Origin: Euphorbia lathyris | Taxonomy: Eukaryota; Streptophyta; Magnoliopsida; Malpighiales; Euphorbiaceae | Assembly: GCF_963576675.1 (NCBI RefSeq) | Contig: NC_088913.1 | Coordinates: forward strand, 19,666,001 to 19,730,000 | Length of the DNA stretch: 64,000 nucleotides | Direction of reading: 5' to 3' | Part shown: positions 31,279-40,435 of the stretch, piece after piece | Layout: each line of letters begins with the position of its first letter | How positions within the stretch are numbered: the stretch's first letter is position 1 | The notes under the pieces: model-generated | The model's input: the letters and a program-made list of their open reading frames with translations, nothing else | Database searches by the model: none | What the model was told of the DNA's origin: nothing | Made by a program: the position numbers and the translations under genes

Positions 31279-32772
31279 ATAAGTTCCCCTATAAGCTTAT
31301 CCATAAGGCTGGAAAACAGAACAAGGTGGCGGACGCCTTGAGTCGAAGGGTGTCACTAATCAAGACAGTAAACCTGGAGACCGATTGTTTTGAACACATC
31401 CGAGGAGAATACTTGGCAGATCCTGATTTTGGTAGTATCTGGGAAAAATGTAAGAACCAGCATGGAGATGGAGCGTATCACCTGATGGATGAGTATCTCA
31501 TGAGGGGCAACCAACTTTGCCTAACCTTGCACTTCCATTCGCGAGAAGGTTGTTCGGGATCTACATGGCGGATCCCTAGGAGGGCATTTTGGGCGAGATA
31601 AAACATATGAAGCAGTAAGTTCCCGCTATTTCTGGCCTAAGATGAGGAGAGATGTTGCATACTTAGTAGAACGATGCTATGTTTGCCAGACCGCTAAGGG
31701 ACGCACTACAAATGCGGGCTTGCAGTTACCTTTGCCTGTGCCAGAGACCATATGGGAGGATCTGTCCATGGACTTTGTCCTAGGATTACCCAGAACTCAG
31801 AGGGGCATGGATTCCATCTTTGTCGTGGTTGATCGGTTTTCAAAGATGGCTCACTTCATACCATGTCGCAAGACTAATGATGCCTCAACGACTGCTAAGC
31901 TATTCTTCAAAGAGATTGTCAGGCTACATGGCGTACCTAAGAGCATCGTCTCAGATCGTGATACGAAGTTCCTCAGTCACTTCTGGCGGACATTGTGGGC
32001 TTTGTTCGATATGTCTCTGAAGTTTAGTACCACCGCCCACCCTCAAACAGACGGACAGACAGAAGTGGTCAATAGAACCTTGGGAAACTTACTGCGCAGC
32101 AAGTGTAAGGATAAGTCCAGGGTGTGGGATGTGGTTCTAGCCCAAGCTGAGTTCGCCTACAACGGCTCTGTACATTCGGGAATCGGGGGATCTCCATTTG
32201 AGGTTGTATACACAAAGACCCCGAATCACGTCCTTGATATAGCCCATCTTCCTAGAGGAAACGTGACTGCCAACCAGCTGGCCAAGGATTATGTACAGAT
32301 GCACCAAGAGGTGAGAGAGACTCTTGAGCAGAGAAATCAGAAATTAAAGGCTAAGGCGGATGAGCACCGTAGGGACCTACAGTTTGAAGTCGGGGATGAG
32401 GTTATGGTATATTTGGGCAAAGAGAGACTCGCCAACGCCGCAAGTAGCAAACTTCGGCCTAGGAAATACGGGCCATATAAGATCACCAAGAAGGTCAATG
32501 CCAATGCCTATCATATAGCATTGCCGAACTGGCTTGGTAAAATCTCACCAGCATTCAACATCCGTGACCTTAGCCCATGGAAGCCGGATGGTCCTTTGGA
32601 GTTCAAACAGGGCGAATCGGTGCCGAGTTCTTTTAAAGAAGGAGAGAATGATGCGGACATCCTAACTGAGATCACTGATCACAGGCGCTCTGGCGAATCC
32701 CCATACATCAGACCCACAGAGGTTATACCTAGGAGGGCGGATCCCCAAGACAAGCAAGCTGGGCGAATCTAG
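31251..32772 (+). pseudogene. Gypsy RNase H end and integrase, two frames
   Basis: 31251-31601 continues RNase H ([27 protein letters not shown]), shifts out near 31545, and resumes by 31642. Integrase: zinc region CYVCQTAKG, core [47 protein letters not shown]. The C-terminal GPY-type block is [20 protein letters not shown], then FNIRDLSPW. No canonical chromodomain is evident. The last 40 or so residues are encoded by the 3' LTR (stop at 32770-32772). Confidence 0.9.
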
Positions 32773-33240
32773 GAGTACGCAAGGAGGCGTATCAACATCT
32801 ACCCTGGGCGGATCTCTCAGCTTACTTCCTCCCGAAGTAATTCACCAACAACCCTGACAATCCGTACCTGTACCAATGTACTGTTTGTCGGGGCGTATCA
32901 CCTATTTTACCCTTTTAGGGATAGCCTTATTATAACCCTAGTAGGGGTAATCCTTGTCTTTTGTTATCATTAAGGGGAAGTTTTTAAACCCTCATTTTGT
33001 AAGAGTGACGACAACTTTTATCAATCAAACATCATTTCTCTTTGAGAACTTAAGGTTTATACCTTGTTATTGGGATTCACTCCTTCTAGTTTAGCTAGAG
33101 AAGAACCTATTTGTTGGTTTACGATTAAAACCTTCATTTATCGCTTGTTATTGGGATTCACTCCTTCTAGTTTAGCTAGAGAAGAACCTCTTTGTTGGTT
33201 TACCATTAAAACCTTCATTTATCGCTTTCAATCTGTATCA
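32649..33240 (+). repeat. Gypsy 3' LTR with 81-bp tandem duplication
   Basis: 592 bp. The excess of 81 bp over the 5' LTR is a direct duplication of the segment starting CTTGTTATTGGGATTCACTC (about 33064-33144 and 33145-33225). The first 124 bases also encode the end of the integrase ORF. Confidence 0.92.
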
Positions 33241-33582
33241 CATTTTCACCATTATTTTCATGAAAATCTCTTTCTTTAATTAATACATACAAGCCTTTAA
33301 ATCTGTAAATTCGACATTCACGTTCAAAATTCCCAAAATCAAAACCTAAAATTAAATTACCCAAAAATTCTCATACTCTGGCCAAATTCAACATTAATTG
33401 TTCAATTTCCGAAATCAAAACCTAAAATCAAATTGCCCAGAAATTCTCAAGCTCTGGTTTTCAATTTGTTCAACAAATAAGCATTAGTGGAGGCTTTAAT
33501 TGGGAAAAAAATTGCCCAGAAATTCTACAAATTCCTATGCTTTGGTTTTTTTTATTTTCTTTTATTTTTCCATGCTTAAAAC

Positions 33583-33802
33583 CAAGCTTCAGGTATGGTG
33601 GAAGAAATCCCATCATATCACGCCAATAAATATTTAAAATGAGGAACGGAAGTGCGACAAATAAAATTGCTCCAAGAACAAACCCGAGGTTCAGCTCGAA
33701 GGCAGGAGTAAAAAAGCTTGACCGTAAACCTGCTGTCCATTGATGGTCTCCAAATGCAGTCATTAATGTCCCGCCGCTTTTCAACAGAGATAATACAGTA
33801 CA
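33583..33802 (-). pseudogene. Captured host exon inside the Mutator-like element
   Basis: A 220-bp minus-strand segment is open in one frame. It reads about CTVLSLLKSGG, then TLMTAFGDHQWTAGLRSSFF, TPAFELNLGFVLGAILFVAL and PFLILNIYWRDMMGFLPPYL. A hydrophobic stretch of about 22 residues (GFVLGAILFVALPFLILNIYW) looks like a membrane helix. It is preceded by a pyrimidine-rich AG acceptor (TTCTTTCTAGAATTTTAG) and followed by GT at 33582-33581. It has no resemblance to transposon proteins. I do not recognise the parent gene. This is the hallmark of a Pack-MULE: an exon with intron pieces between Mutator TIRs. Confidence 0.65.
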
Positions 33803-34239
33803 CTAAAATTCTAGAAAGAAAGGAAATGAAATGGAAGTTCAATAGTTTTACAAAGAAAAGAATAAATTTCAGAGAAAATAATTGTTTTGGATTTCTAAAA
33901 TTTCAAAAAACTAATTTTTCTTTTTGCTTTTTAGAGAGAGAGAGGAGTTACAGAGAGAGAGAGAGAGAGAGGGGACTTAGAGAGAGAAGAGAAAAGATAA
34001 AGAAATGAGTTGCAAGGAAGGAGCCATGGACATTTTAGTAATTTCATATTAAGTGGGTCAATTTTTGACTTTTAGAGCAGTCAAATTATTGAGGTGGAGC
34101 GTTGACCGGTCATAATTACCGGTTGTACACTTTAGTGGGAGGTCACCAAAAGGTTGTACACTTTTGTATGCAAAATTGAAGGTTGTACACCAAAGTGTGA
34201 AATAGGACAAAAGTTATACACCACATATGTAATTTACCC

Positions 34240-34860
34240 GTGTTTGTGGCAGTATGAAAAGTCCTCGGGTCAGAAGATCAACTTCAATAAATCTTTGATC
34301 CCCTTCAGTAGGAATGTCTCTCCTAAGGTGAGTAATATGTTGGGTGCTCGGTTGGGAATGAGTGTGGCTTCTAGTCCTTGAAAGTATCTGGGCCTCCTGT
34401 TTTTAATTGGCAGAAACAAAACATAAATATTCGGGTACCTGGAGAATATGTTTCGGGCCAGAATAAGCAGTTGGAAAGTCAAGTTTCTATCCAAAGCAGG
34501 AAAGGAGGTTCTCATAAAATTGATGCTTCAATCTCTCCCATTATATGTTATGAGTTTGTTCCTCATACTAGGCACTTTGTGTGATGACTTGGAGAGACTA
34601 TTGAATTTCTTTTGATGGGGCTCTGAGGATGGAAGTTGTAAGAAAATTCATTGGCAGGCCTGGGACAAGCTGCGTCCCAAAGAAATATGGAGGAATGGGC
34701 TTCAGACAGCTCCATAATTTCAACATTGCCCTCCTAGCTAAACAAGCGTGGCGTTTGCTCACAAAGTTGTCTTCCTTAGTGGCTCGGCTGTTTAAGGCTA
34801 AATAATTTCCACAGACCTCTATCCTAGATGCATAGTTGAAGGTTAACCTAATCTTCAATT
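34240..34860 (+). pseudogene. LINE-C reverse transcriptase, 3' portion
   Basis: Continuation of the RT after the Mutator-like element: GQKINFNKSLIPFSRNVSP, then KYLGL, WKVKFLSKAGKEVLIKLMLQ, LPLYVMS, then KIHWQAWDKLRPKE. These match the block after FADD in plant LINEs. Stops and shifts are frequent. No zf-RVT or RNase H follows, so the 3' end is missing. Confidence 0.78.
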
Positions 34861-34971
34861 GCCGTATTGTCTTGACGGGTCTGCCCCTCCTTAAAGAAGG
34901 CGCTCACTTGTTGGTTTACACTAATTTACATATTACATCATGTAATTTTATATAAAAGAATGACTGTGATT

Positions 34972-35361
34972 GTTGACATTAGCAACTCGCGAGTTTTCAG
35001 TTGACATCTAAAAAAACTGAAGGGGGCAGTTTTGTCCAATTCTTTTTTTCATTTTTAACTTTTCAAACTTGATTCTTCTTCTTCTTTTTCTTCAATTCTG
35101 AAATTTCCAGATTTGAAGAAGAGGAGGGGAAGAAAAAGAAAAATGAGAAAAGTGAAGAAGAATGAGAAGGAAGAGATGAGGAAAAAGAAGAAAGAGAAGA
35201 GAAAAAAAGTGGAAAAGAATATTATAATTTAAAAAAAAATTGTTAAAATTTATCTGTCAAGAGAGAGAGGACAATTTTCTAATAAAAACGCCCCTCACGG
35301 CGTCAACATTTTTTAGATGTTAATTGAAAATTCGCAATTTAGTAACTGTGACAATACAATT
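34972..35361. mobile_element. Probable MITE, imperfect long inverted repeat
   Basis: The left arm contains GAGTTTTCAGTTGACATCTA and the right arm, reverse-complemented, GAATTTTCAATTAACATCTA. Both continue into complementary (TTC)n-like and (GAA)n-like tracts meeting near 35110. The ends are not certain and no target duplication was found. Confidence 0.5.
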
Positions 35362-35427
35362 GTTTTTTTTTTTTTTTGAAAAGAAAAACTATAAAACAAC
35401 ATAATCACATAAGTTATTTTTCAAATT

Positions 35428-35531
35428 AAAAAAAATCAAGTAAGACTTACTTTGTCAAAAACAAAGTAAGCATAGCAGGCACATCATGCTTACTTTGTTT
35501 TTGACAAAGTAAGCTTTACTTGATTTTTTTT
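35428..35531. repeat. Near-perfect hairpin, 46-bp arms, 12-base loop
   Basis: The arms 35428-35473 and 35486-35531 pair at 44 of 46 positions around the loop AGCAGGCACATC. Each arm holds a shorter self-complementary block (CTTACTTTGTCAAAAACAAA). A third copy of the arm core lies at 38527-38555. Confidence 0.8.
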
Positions 35532-35747
35532 ACTATTAGATGATGAGATGTAAAATTCATCTAATGGTGAACAGGGGCGGAGCCAGAGGGGGCGGGGAGG
35601 ATCAGCCGATCTTCCGGCCCCGCCAGAAACCCCCTGGAAGGGGGTTTGGAACCCTGGCTCCGCCATGAGTGGAGCCCCTCCGACCATGGTGGCTGAAGAA
35701 AAAGAAGAGGATTCCTCTTCTTCTTCGTTCATACACTTACAGATAGA

Positions 35748-35865
35748 AAGGGCAAAATTGCCCTTTCCATCCTTAATTTTTTTTAACTTAACCTACATAA
35801 AATGACGTTGTTTTGTGTAGGTTAAACTTAAAAAAATTAAGGATGAAAAATGCAATTTTACCCCA
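35748..35865. repeat. Hairpin with about 50-bp arms
   Basis: GGGCAAAATTGCCCTTTCCA at the left pairs with the right end around 35815-35865. The arms share ATCCTTAATTTTTTTNAA and AACCTACA. It may be a tiny MITE. Confidence 0.65.
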
Positions 35866-35884
35866 TTCCATCTGTTAACCCACC

Positions 35885-36605
35885 TAGGGGTGCAACCGAG
35901 CCGAACCTTAGGTAGGCTCGGTATTGGCTCGTTAATATTTCGAGTCGAGCCCTCTCGAATCGAGCTTTGACGAGCTTTGACCGAGCCGAGCTTTGACCGA
36001 ATCTGACCGAGCCGAGCTTTTATCGAGCTTCTAACGAGCTTTAACCAAATTCATCATATACGCATAGAATAAGTAGCGTAAAAAATAGAAAAGCCTTATA
36101 ACATACTCCATATGAATTCAAAATATTTATAAAGAAAAACAATCATGTTATTGTCAAGATTCCAAAACAGTATATGGTATTTGTGATCGGAAAACACAAG
36201 CTCGGAGAAAAATTTCAAACAATGACATATATATTAAACTTTGTAATGTATTTTATTCCTTATCAAAACCTAATTGTCTCGCTAAAGACTCAAATGTCTA
36301 AGCTTTTTTTGTGTCATTTTTTGTATGGGTTAAATCTTATTTGATTTGTGAATTGTGATGAAAACTAATAACAACTAATGAAATATATATTAAATATATA
36401 TAATGAAATATATATATAGTAATTAAAAATAATCGAGCCTGCTCGCGAGCTTTCGAGCCGAACCTGAGGAAGCTCGGACTCAGCTCGTTAGTGCTCGAGC
36501 CGATCCCGAACTCGAGTCGAGCCATATCGAGCCGAGCTTTGATCGAGCTTTCACCGAGCCGAGCTCGAATAGTTTGCGAACTACCAAGGCTCGCTTGCAC
36601 CCCTA
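35885..36605. mobile_element. hAT-type MITE with CGAGC-rich ends
   Basis: The termini are TAGGGGTGCAACCGAGCC and GGCTCGCTTGCACCCCTA, flanked by the exact 8-bp duplication AACCCACC (35877-35884 and 36606-36613). About 150 bp at each end consist of degenerate GAGCCGAGCTTTGA-like repeats in both orientations. The middle is A+T-rich. This terminus is frequent in plant genomes. Confidence 0.88.
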
Positions 36606-36944
36606 AACCCACCATACATAGCTTTTTTTCTCTTTTTTTTCTTTCTCTTTTACGCATCCAGAAAAAAGAAAAAGAGAGAGGTTAGAAAAGGTGGGGATTT
36701 GGTCAAATTGCTACACATGTTTTTAAAAATTTCAATTATCCAACTATTTTCTACTCTGATTCAATTTCCAACTTTCTCATAACATCCGAAAAACACTCAA
36801 ATAGAAAAATGTTGGGAAATAAGTTTTTTTATTGATTATTTTATTTATAGATTTAGTTTTATGATTTCTAAACTAAAAATTTCTAATTTAGAGTATAATT
36901 TAGATATTTCTATTTACTTTAATTTAAATTATGATTTATTTAGG

Positions 36945-38033
36945 GTGTTATTATACTTAGCCACAAATTCCCACCCCTAACCCCGTGAAAGGACGAAAAT
37001 GCCATTTTATTGGTTTTGGGTGGAAAAAGCCTCTTTTTTTTATCTTCCCGACACACGGGCGTGTGGCTGTCACGCCTCACCGTGTGGTCGGGTGTGATAG
37101 CCACACGCCTCACCTTGTGGTCGGGCGTGTAGCTATCACGCCCGACCACACGGTGTGGCGTGTGGCTATCACGTCCGACCACACGGTGAGACGTGATAGC
37201 CACACGCCCGACCTCATGGTGGGGCGTAATAGGCATACGCCCGCATGTCGGGAGGGCAAAAAAAATTAGTCTGCTATTCAATTAAACCCGTAAATACATG
37301 TTACGTCTTCAAACTATACAATTTTAATTAAAACCTGCAAATAACATACAATTTTAATTAAAACCCGTAATAATAATATAAGTTAATGAATAAATATTAA
37401 CTAAAATTAACAAAATAAATTAGCAAAATAAAAATTTAGTTAAACAAAATAAAATTTACAACAACTAAACTTAAACAAATTAAATTTACTATATTAAAAT
37501 TTAGTTAAACTAAATTAAACAAATTAAAAATAACAAAAATTTAATTAAATTCAACTAAATTAAAAAAATTGTCCATATGCCACACGGGCGTATGGGCATC
37601 ACGTCGTCACCATTGTGAGGGCGTATGAACATCACGCCGCATCACAGTTGACGGCGTATGAATATCACGCCGTCACCTGTGGTGAGGCGTGAGGCTATCA
37701 CGCCTTCACCTGTGGTGCGGCGTGATGTTCATACGCTGCACCAGAGGTGACGGCGTGATCTTCACACGCCCCATGTCCCGATTCCAATTTTGAATAACAG
37801 CAAAATCCAATGAAAAAAAACGTCCAAAAAAACATCAAAATCAAACGGAAATATGTATCATAGGTCCCTTTCCTTTACCGATCCATGTTTTTATTGATAA
37901 ATTAGTTCGGATTAGATTAAAGAGAGTTTAGGTTGTTTGAGAGAATTTAAAAATTCTAATAATTATCTAAAGGGTATTTCGATCTTTTTACGAGGCTAGG
38001 GGTGGGAATTTGAGGCTGGGTATAGTAATTCAC
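36945..38033. mobile_element. Mutator-like MITE with GC-rich internal palindromic repeats
   Basis: TIRs of about 60 bp: the left contains AAATTCCCACCCCTAACCCC, the right the inverted AAATTCCCACCCCTAGCCTC. The flanks share TTTATTTA. Two interior blocks (37045-37250 and 37570-37775) consist of 20-40 bp units such as CACACGCC, CACGCCTCAC and GTGTGGTCGG in alternating orientations. They lie either side of an A+T-rich core that itself holds short TTAAACAAAATAAA-type repeats. Confidence 0.75.
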
Positions 38034-38109
38034 TTTATTTATTATGTTGTTTGTTTAGCGATTCTTTAGTAATTCTAATTAATTTAGGGATTTCTTATTT
38101 AGGGTTTAA

Positions 38110-38340
38110 TTCCCTAATTGAATTGTTGATATTTGTGAGTTTTTATTTAATTGAATTGATAATGTGATAGTTTAGGGTTTTAATGAAATTGAATTGGTGA
38201 TATTTAGGGACTTTAGTTTTGGGATTTTGATTAAATTGAGTTGAATTAGTGATATTTAGGGATTTTAGGCATTTTGATTGAATTGAATTGGATTCAATTG
38301 ACGAATTGAATTGAATTGGTGATGTTTAGGTATTTTTATA
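38110..38340. repeat. Degenerate short tandem repeat
   Basis: Several variants of TTGAATTGGTGATATTTAGG, spaced about 50-60 bases apart, with GGGATTTT between them. Confidence 0.6.
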
Positions 38341-38554
38341 TTTTAGCTCAATCAATTACTCGTGAATAGTGAACATACTGAAAAAAAAATCCAAAATAAC
38401 TTTTATATATAAATACCTTTACAGAATCAGAACCTTAAATCGTCGTACGAAAAAAAATTACATACAGTAGAGCCCCTCTAATGTTTGAGTCATGGCTCCG
38501 CCACTGAAGATGAAAACACATAAAATAAGACTTACTTTGTCAAAAACAAACTAA

Positions 38555-39721
38555 GAGGGTGTTTGTTTCATCTTTTCGGAGGAGCGATTAGCGTTTCACT
38601 CCAAACCGCAGGAAATATAGCGTTTGGTTAGATTTATATAACCACAGCGTTTAACATTTTCTCTGAAAATTGCAGCGTTTTGGAGCGTTTTGGAGCGTTT
38701 CACGAAAAACTCCTATTTGGAGCTTTTCATAAACAGCTGTTTATAGTTATTTGTTATTGACAAAATTATCCTTCTTATTTCCACAAAACATGTTTATTCT
38801 TATATTTTTACAACATAATTACCGGAAGAACAAAGTTTTGTTGCGTTCAATAAATTTTTTATATAAATTATTTTTATTAATTTGTGTAACATATTTTTTA
38901 TTTTATAATATGGTAAGGTGCAAAAAATACTCCTAACATTTATAGCTATGAGCAATTTTACCTTTAACGTCTAAAATGGTGCAATTATACCCCTAATGTT
39001 GGCAGCCAAAAGCAATTTTACACCTCACATTGACAAGTTGGGTCAATTTGAGAAATAATTAATTAAATTGTCTTCTTGGTCATGAATATTGTTATCTACA
39101 CTTCACATGTGTATCATTTTACCATTTTATCATCGTTAGTAACAAATCACAAACATATAATTAGACGTGAATTTTTTTTTAAGAAAAAAAATATACTGTC
39201 TTTTGTACGAGTTGGCAAAAAAAAATCAACTATTTCGTCGAATTTATAAATATTTATTTTGAATTTTATTATTAAATCACAAAAAAATATGAAATCTCTT
39301 TGTTAGAATTACGTATTGGTATGTGCAATTGATGTAGAATATGAAATAAAATATCTATGATTTCTAATAATATCTGAAATCGACTCAACTTGCCAGTGTT
39401 ATGGGTAAAATTGCTCTTAGCTGCCAGCGTTATGAAATTGTACAATTTTAGACGTTAAAAAGTAAAATTATTCCTAGTTGTAAACGTTATGTGCATTTTT
39501 TCATATTTTTCCTTTTATAATTTCATCGTTGATTAATTTAAAAACATGTCCATTTTAGACATTTTAAATCCGAACAGCAACAGCTCAATATAATTTTACC
39601 AAACACTAGTAATTAAACAGCTAATAACAAACAGCTAACATCAACAGCTAACAGTTTACTGCAACTACAAACAACTAACAGCAACCGCAACAGCTATTCA
39701 ATAGCCGAACCAAACATGCCA
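38555..39721. mobile_element. Harbinger/Tourist-like MITE, interrupted
   Basis: The left end is GAGGGTGTTTGTTTC and the right end reverse-complements to TGGCATGTTTGGTTC, with TAA on both sides (38552-38554 and 39722-39724). A related partial copy in inverse orientation lies at 47876-48115. The right part holds CAACAGCTAACAG-like repeats. A Mutator-type MITE sits inside. Confidence 0.65.
38910..39512. mobile_element. Mutator-type MITE nested in the Harbinger-like MITE
   Basis: Exact 9-bp duplication TTTTATAAT (38901-38909 and 39513-39521). The arms of about 120 bp are inverted copies sharing TTTTACCTTTAACGTCTAAA-type sequence and GGCAGC. No coding capacity. Confidence 0.82.
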
Positions 39722-39724
39722 TAA

Positions 39725-40179
39725 GTATAGAAGACACCATCTAATTTATATTAAGATACAATTTGTCTTCAACGTTTTCTTACCATAAAGTAATCTAGTT
39801 TTTTTTTTTTTCGGATAGAAGTAATGACTAGTACTTAGGTTATGAGTGATCGGATATTGTTTTTAACATATAAATCCTATAGAATGATATTATTCTTACT
39901 AATTAAAGGGAAATGGTGTACAAATATCGTATCATTACTCTACAATTTAAAAAATGAAAAAGAATAAATTATTCTTACAGAATTGTTTGATAAATTATAT
40001 ATCTATATTTCTAGTAAAGTAATCATGCAATAATAATATAAGAACATGGCATGACATGAAAGTGAAAGTGCCCATAATAATTAGTTTAAAAGAAGCACAC
40101 ACGTAGGTGCATGGGGATGAGATGCTTATCCCACTAAAACAACCATCAATTCATACAAGTGACCATGCTTTTTGTTTGT
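39725..40179. other. A+T-rich intergenic sequence
   Basis: No gene or repeat end recognised. Confidence 0.4.
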
Positions 40180-40306
40180 TCTTTTCTTCTTCTAAAATAT
40201 TAGGGTAGTGACCAAAATCTATCGGTTTCTTTAACTCAAAAATTATTTTATATTTAGCTTCTTGTGTATCTATATGACATTCAGTACACTTTTCAAGACA
40301 CATTCT

Positions 40307-40435
40307 TGATAATGTAGAATCCTTGCATTTCCATTCATTGATAATGTGATATATATACACAAGATATATGTGTGAACATGATAATTACAAATCAATTATA
40401 TTCCTAAATTACAGCAGAAATATCCATATCTAATA
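40307..40435 (-). repeat. Copia-3 3' LTR
   Basis: 129 bp. It supplies the stop codon of the polyprotein: the last sense codon and TAG are the first six bases of the LTR. Confidence 0.93.

Larger units (their letters stand above)
27542..33240 (+). mobile_element. Ty3/gypsy element, chromovirus-like, multiply broken
   Basis: The LTRs are TGATGC...TGTATCA (27542-28052) and 32649-33240. The exact target duplication is CATTT (27537-27541 and 33241-33245). The order gag, protease, RT, RNase H, integrase is that of Ty3/gypsy. The initiator tRNA-Met PBS and a C-terminal ORF that runs into the 3' LTR resemble plant chromoviruses of the CRM type. It is inserted in the Mutator-like element. Confidence 0.93.
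27048..34239. mobile_element. Mutator-like element with long TIRs, carrying a host exon (Pack-MULE-like), split by Gypsy
   Basis: The left end (GGGTAAATTACATATGTGGT) and the right end form a TIR of at least 200 bp, and the similarity fades into CT-rich/GA-rich arms. The flanks are the exact repeat GTGTTTGTGG (27038-27047 and 34240-34249), a 9-10 bp duplication typical of Mutator elements. Without the Gypsy element it would be about 1.5 kb. No transposase is present, but there is an exon-like segment of a host gene at 33583-33802. Confidence 0.88.
35572..38506. mobile_element. hAT-type element with other MITEs inside
   Basis: The left end is CAGGGGCGGAGCCA and the right end reverse-complements to CAGTGGCGGAGCCA, a common plant hAT terminus. 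The 8-bp flanks ATGGTGAA and AAGATGAA agree at 6 positions. A second inverted GGCTCCGCC at about 35657 makes a 95-bp inner hairpin, so the left end alone could be a small element. No transposase is present. It contains the elements at 35885-36605 and 36945-38033. Confidence 0.55.

Noticed and set aside
37045..37250. CRISPR-like array of CACACGCC units
   Set aside because: The repeats alternate in orientation and vary in length, lie inside a plant MITE with TIRs, and there are no cas genes; the window is eukaryotic.
36985..37269. ORF with repeated VGRVAITPDHTV-like phrases on both strands
   Set aside because: It is a by-product of short palindromic GC-rich repeats in the MITE, which are open on both strands.
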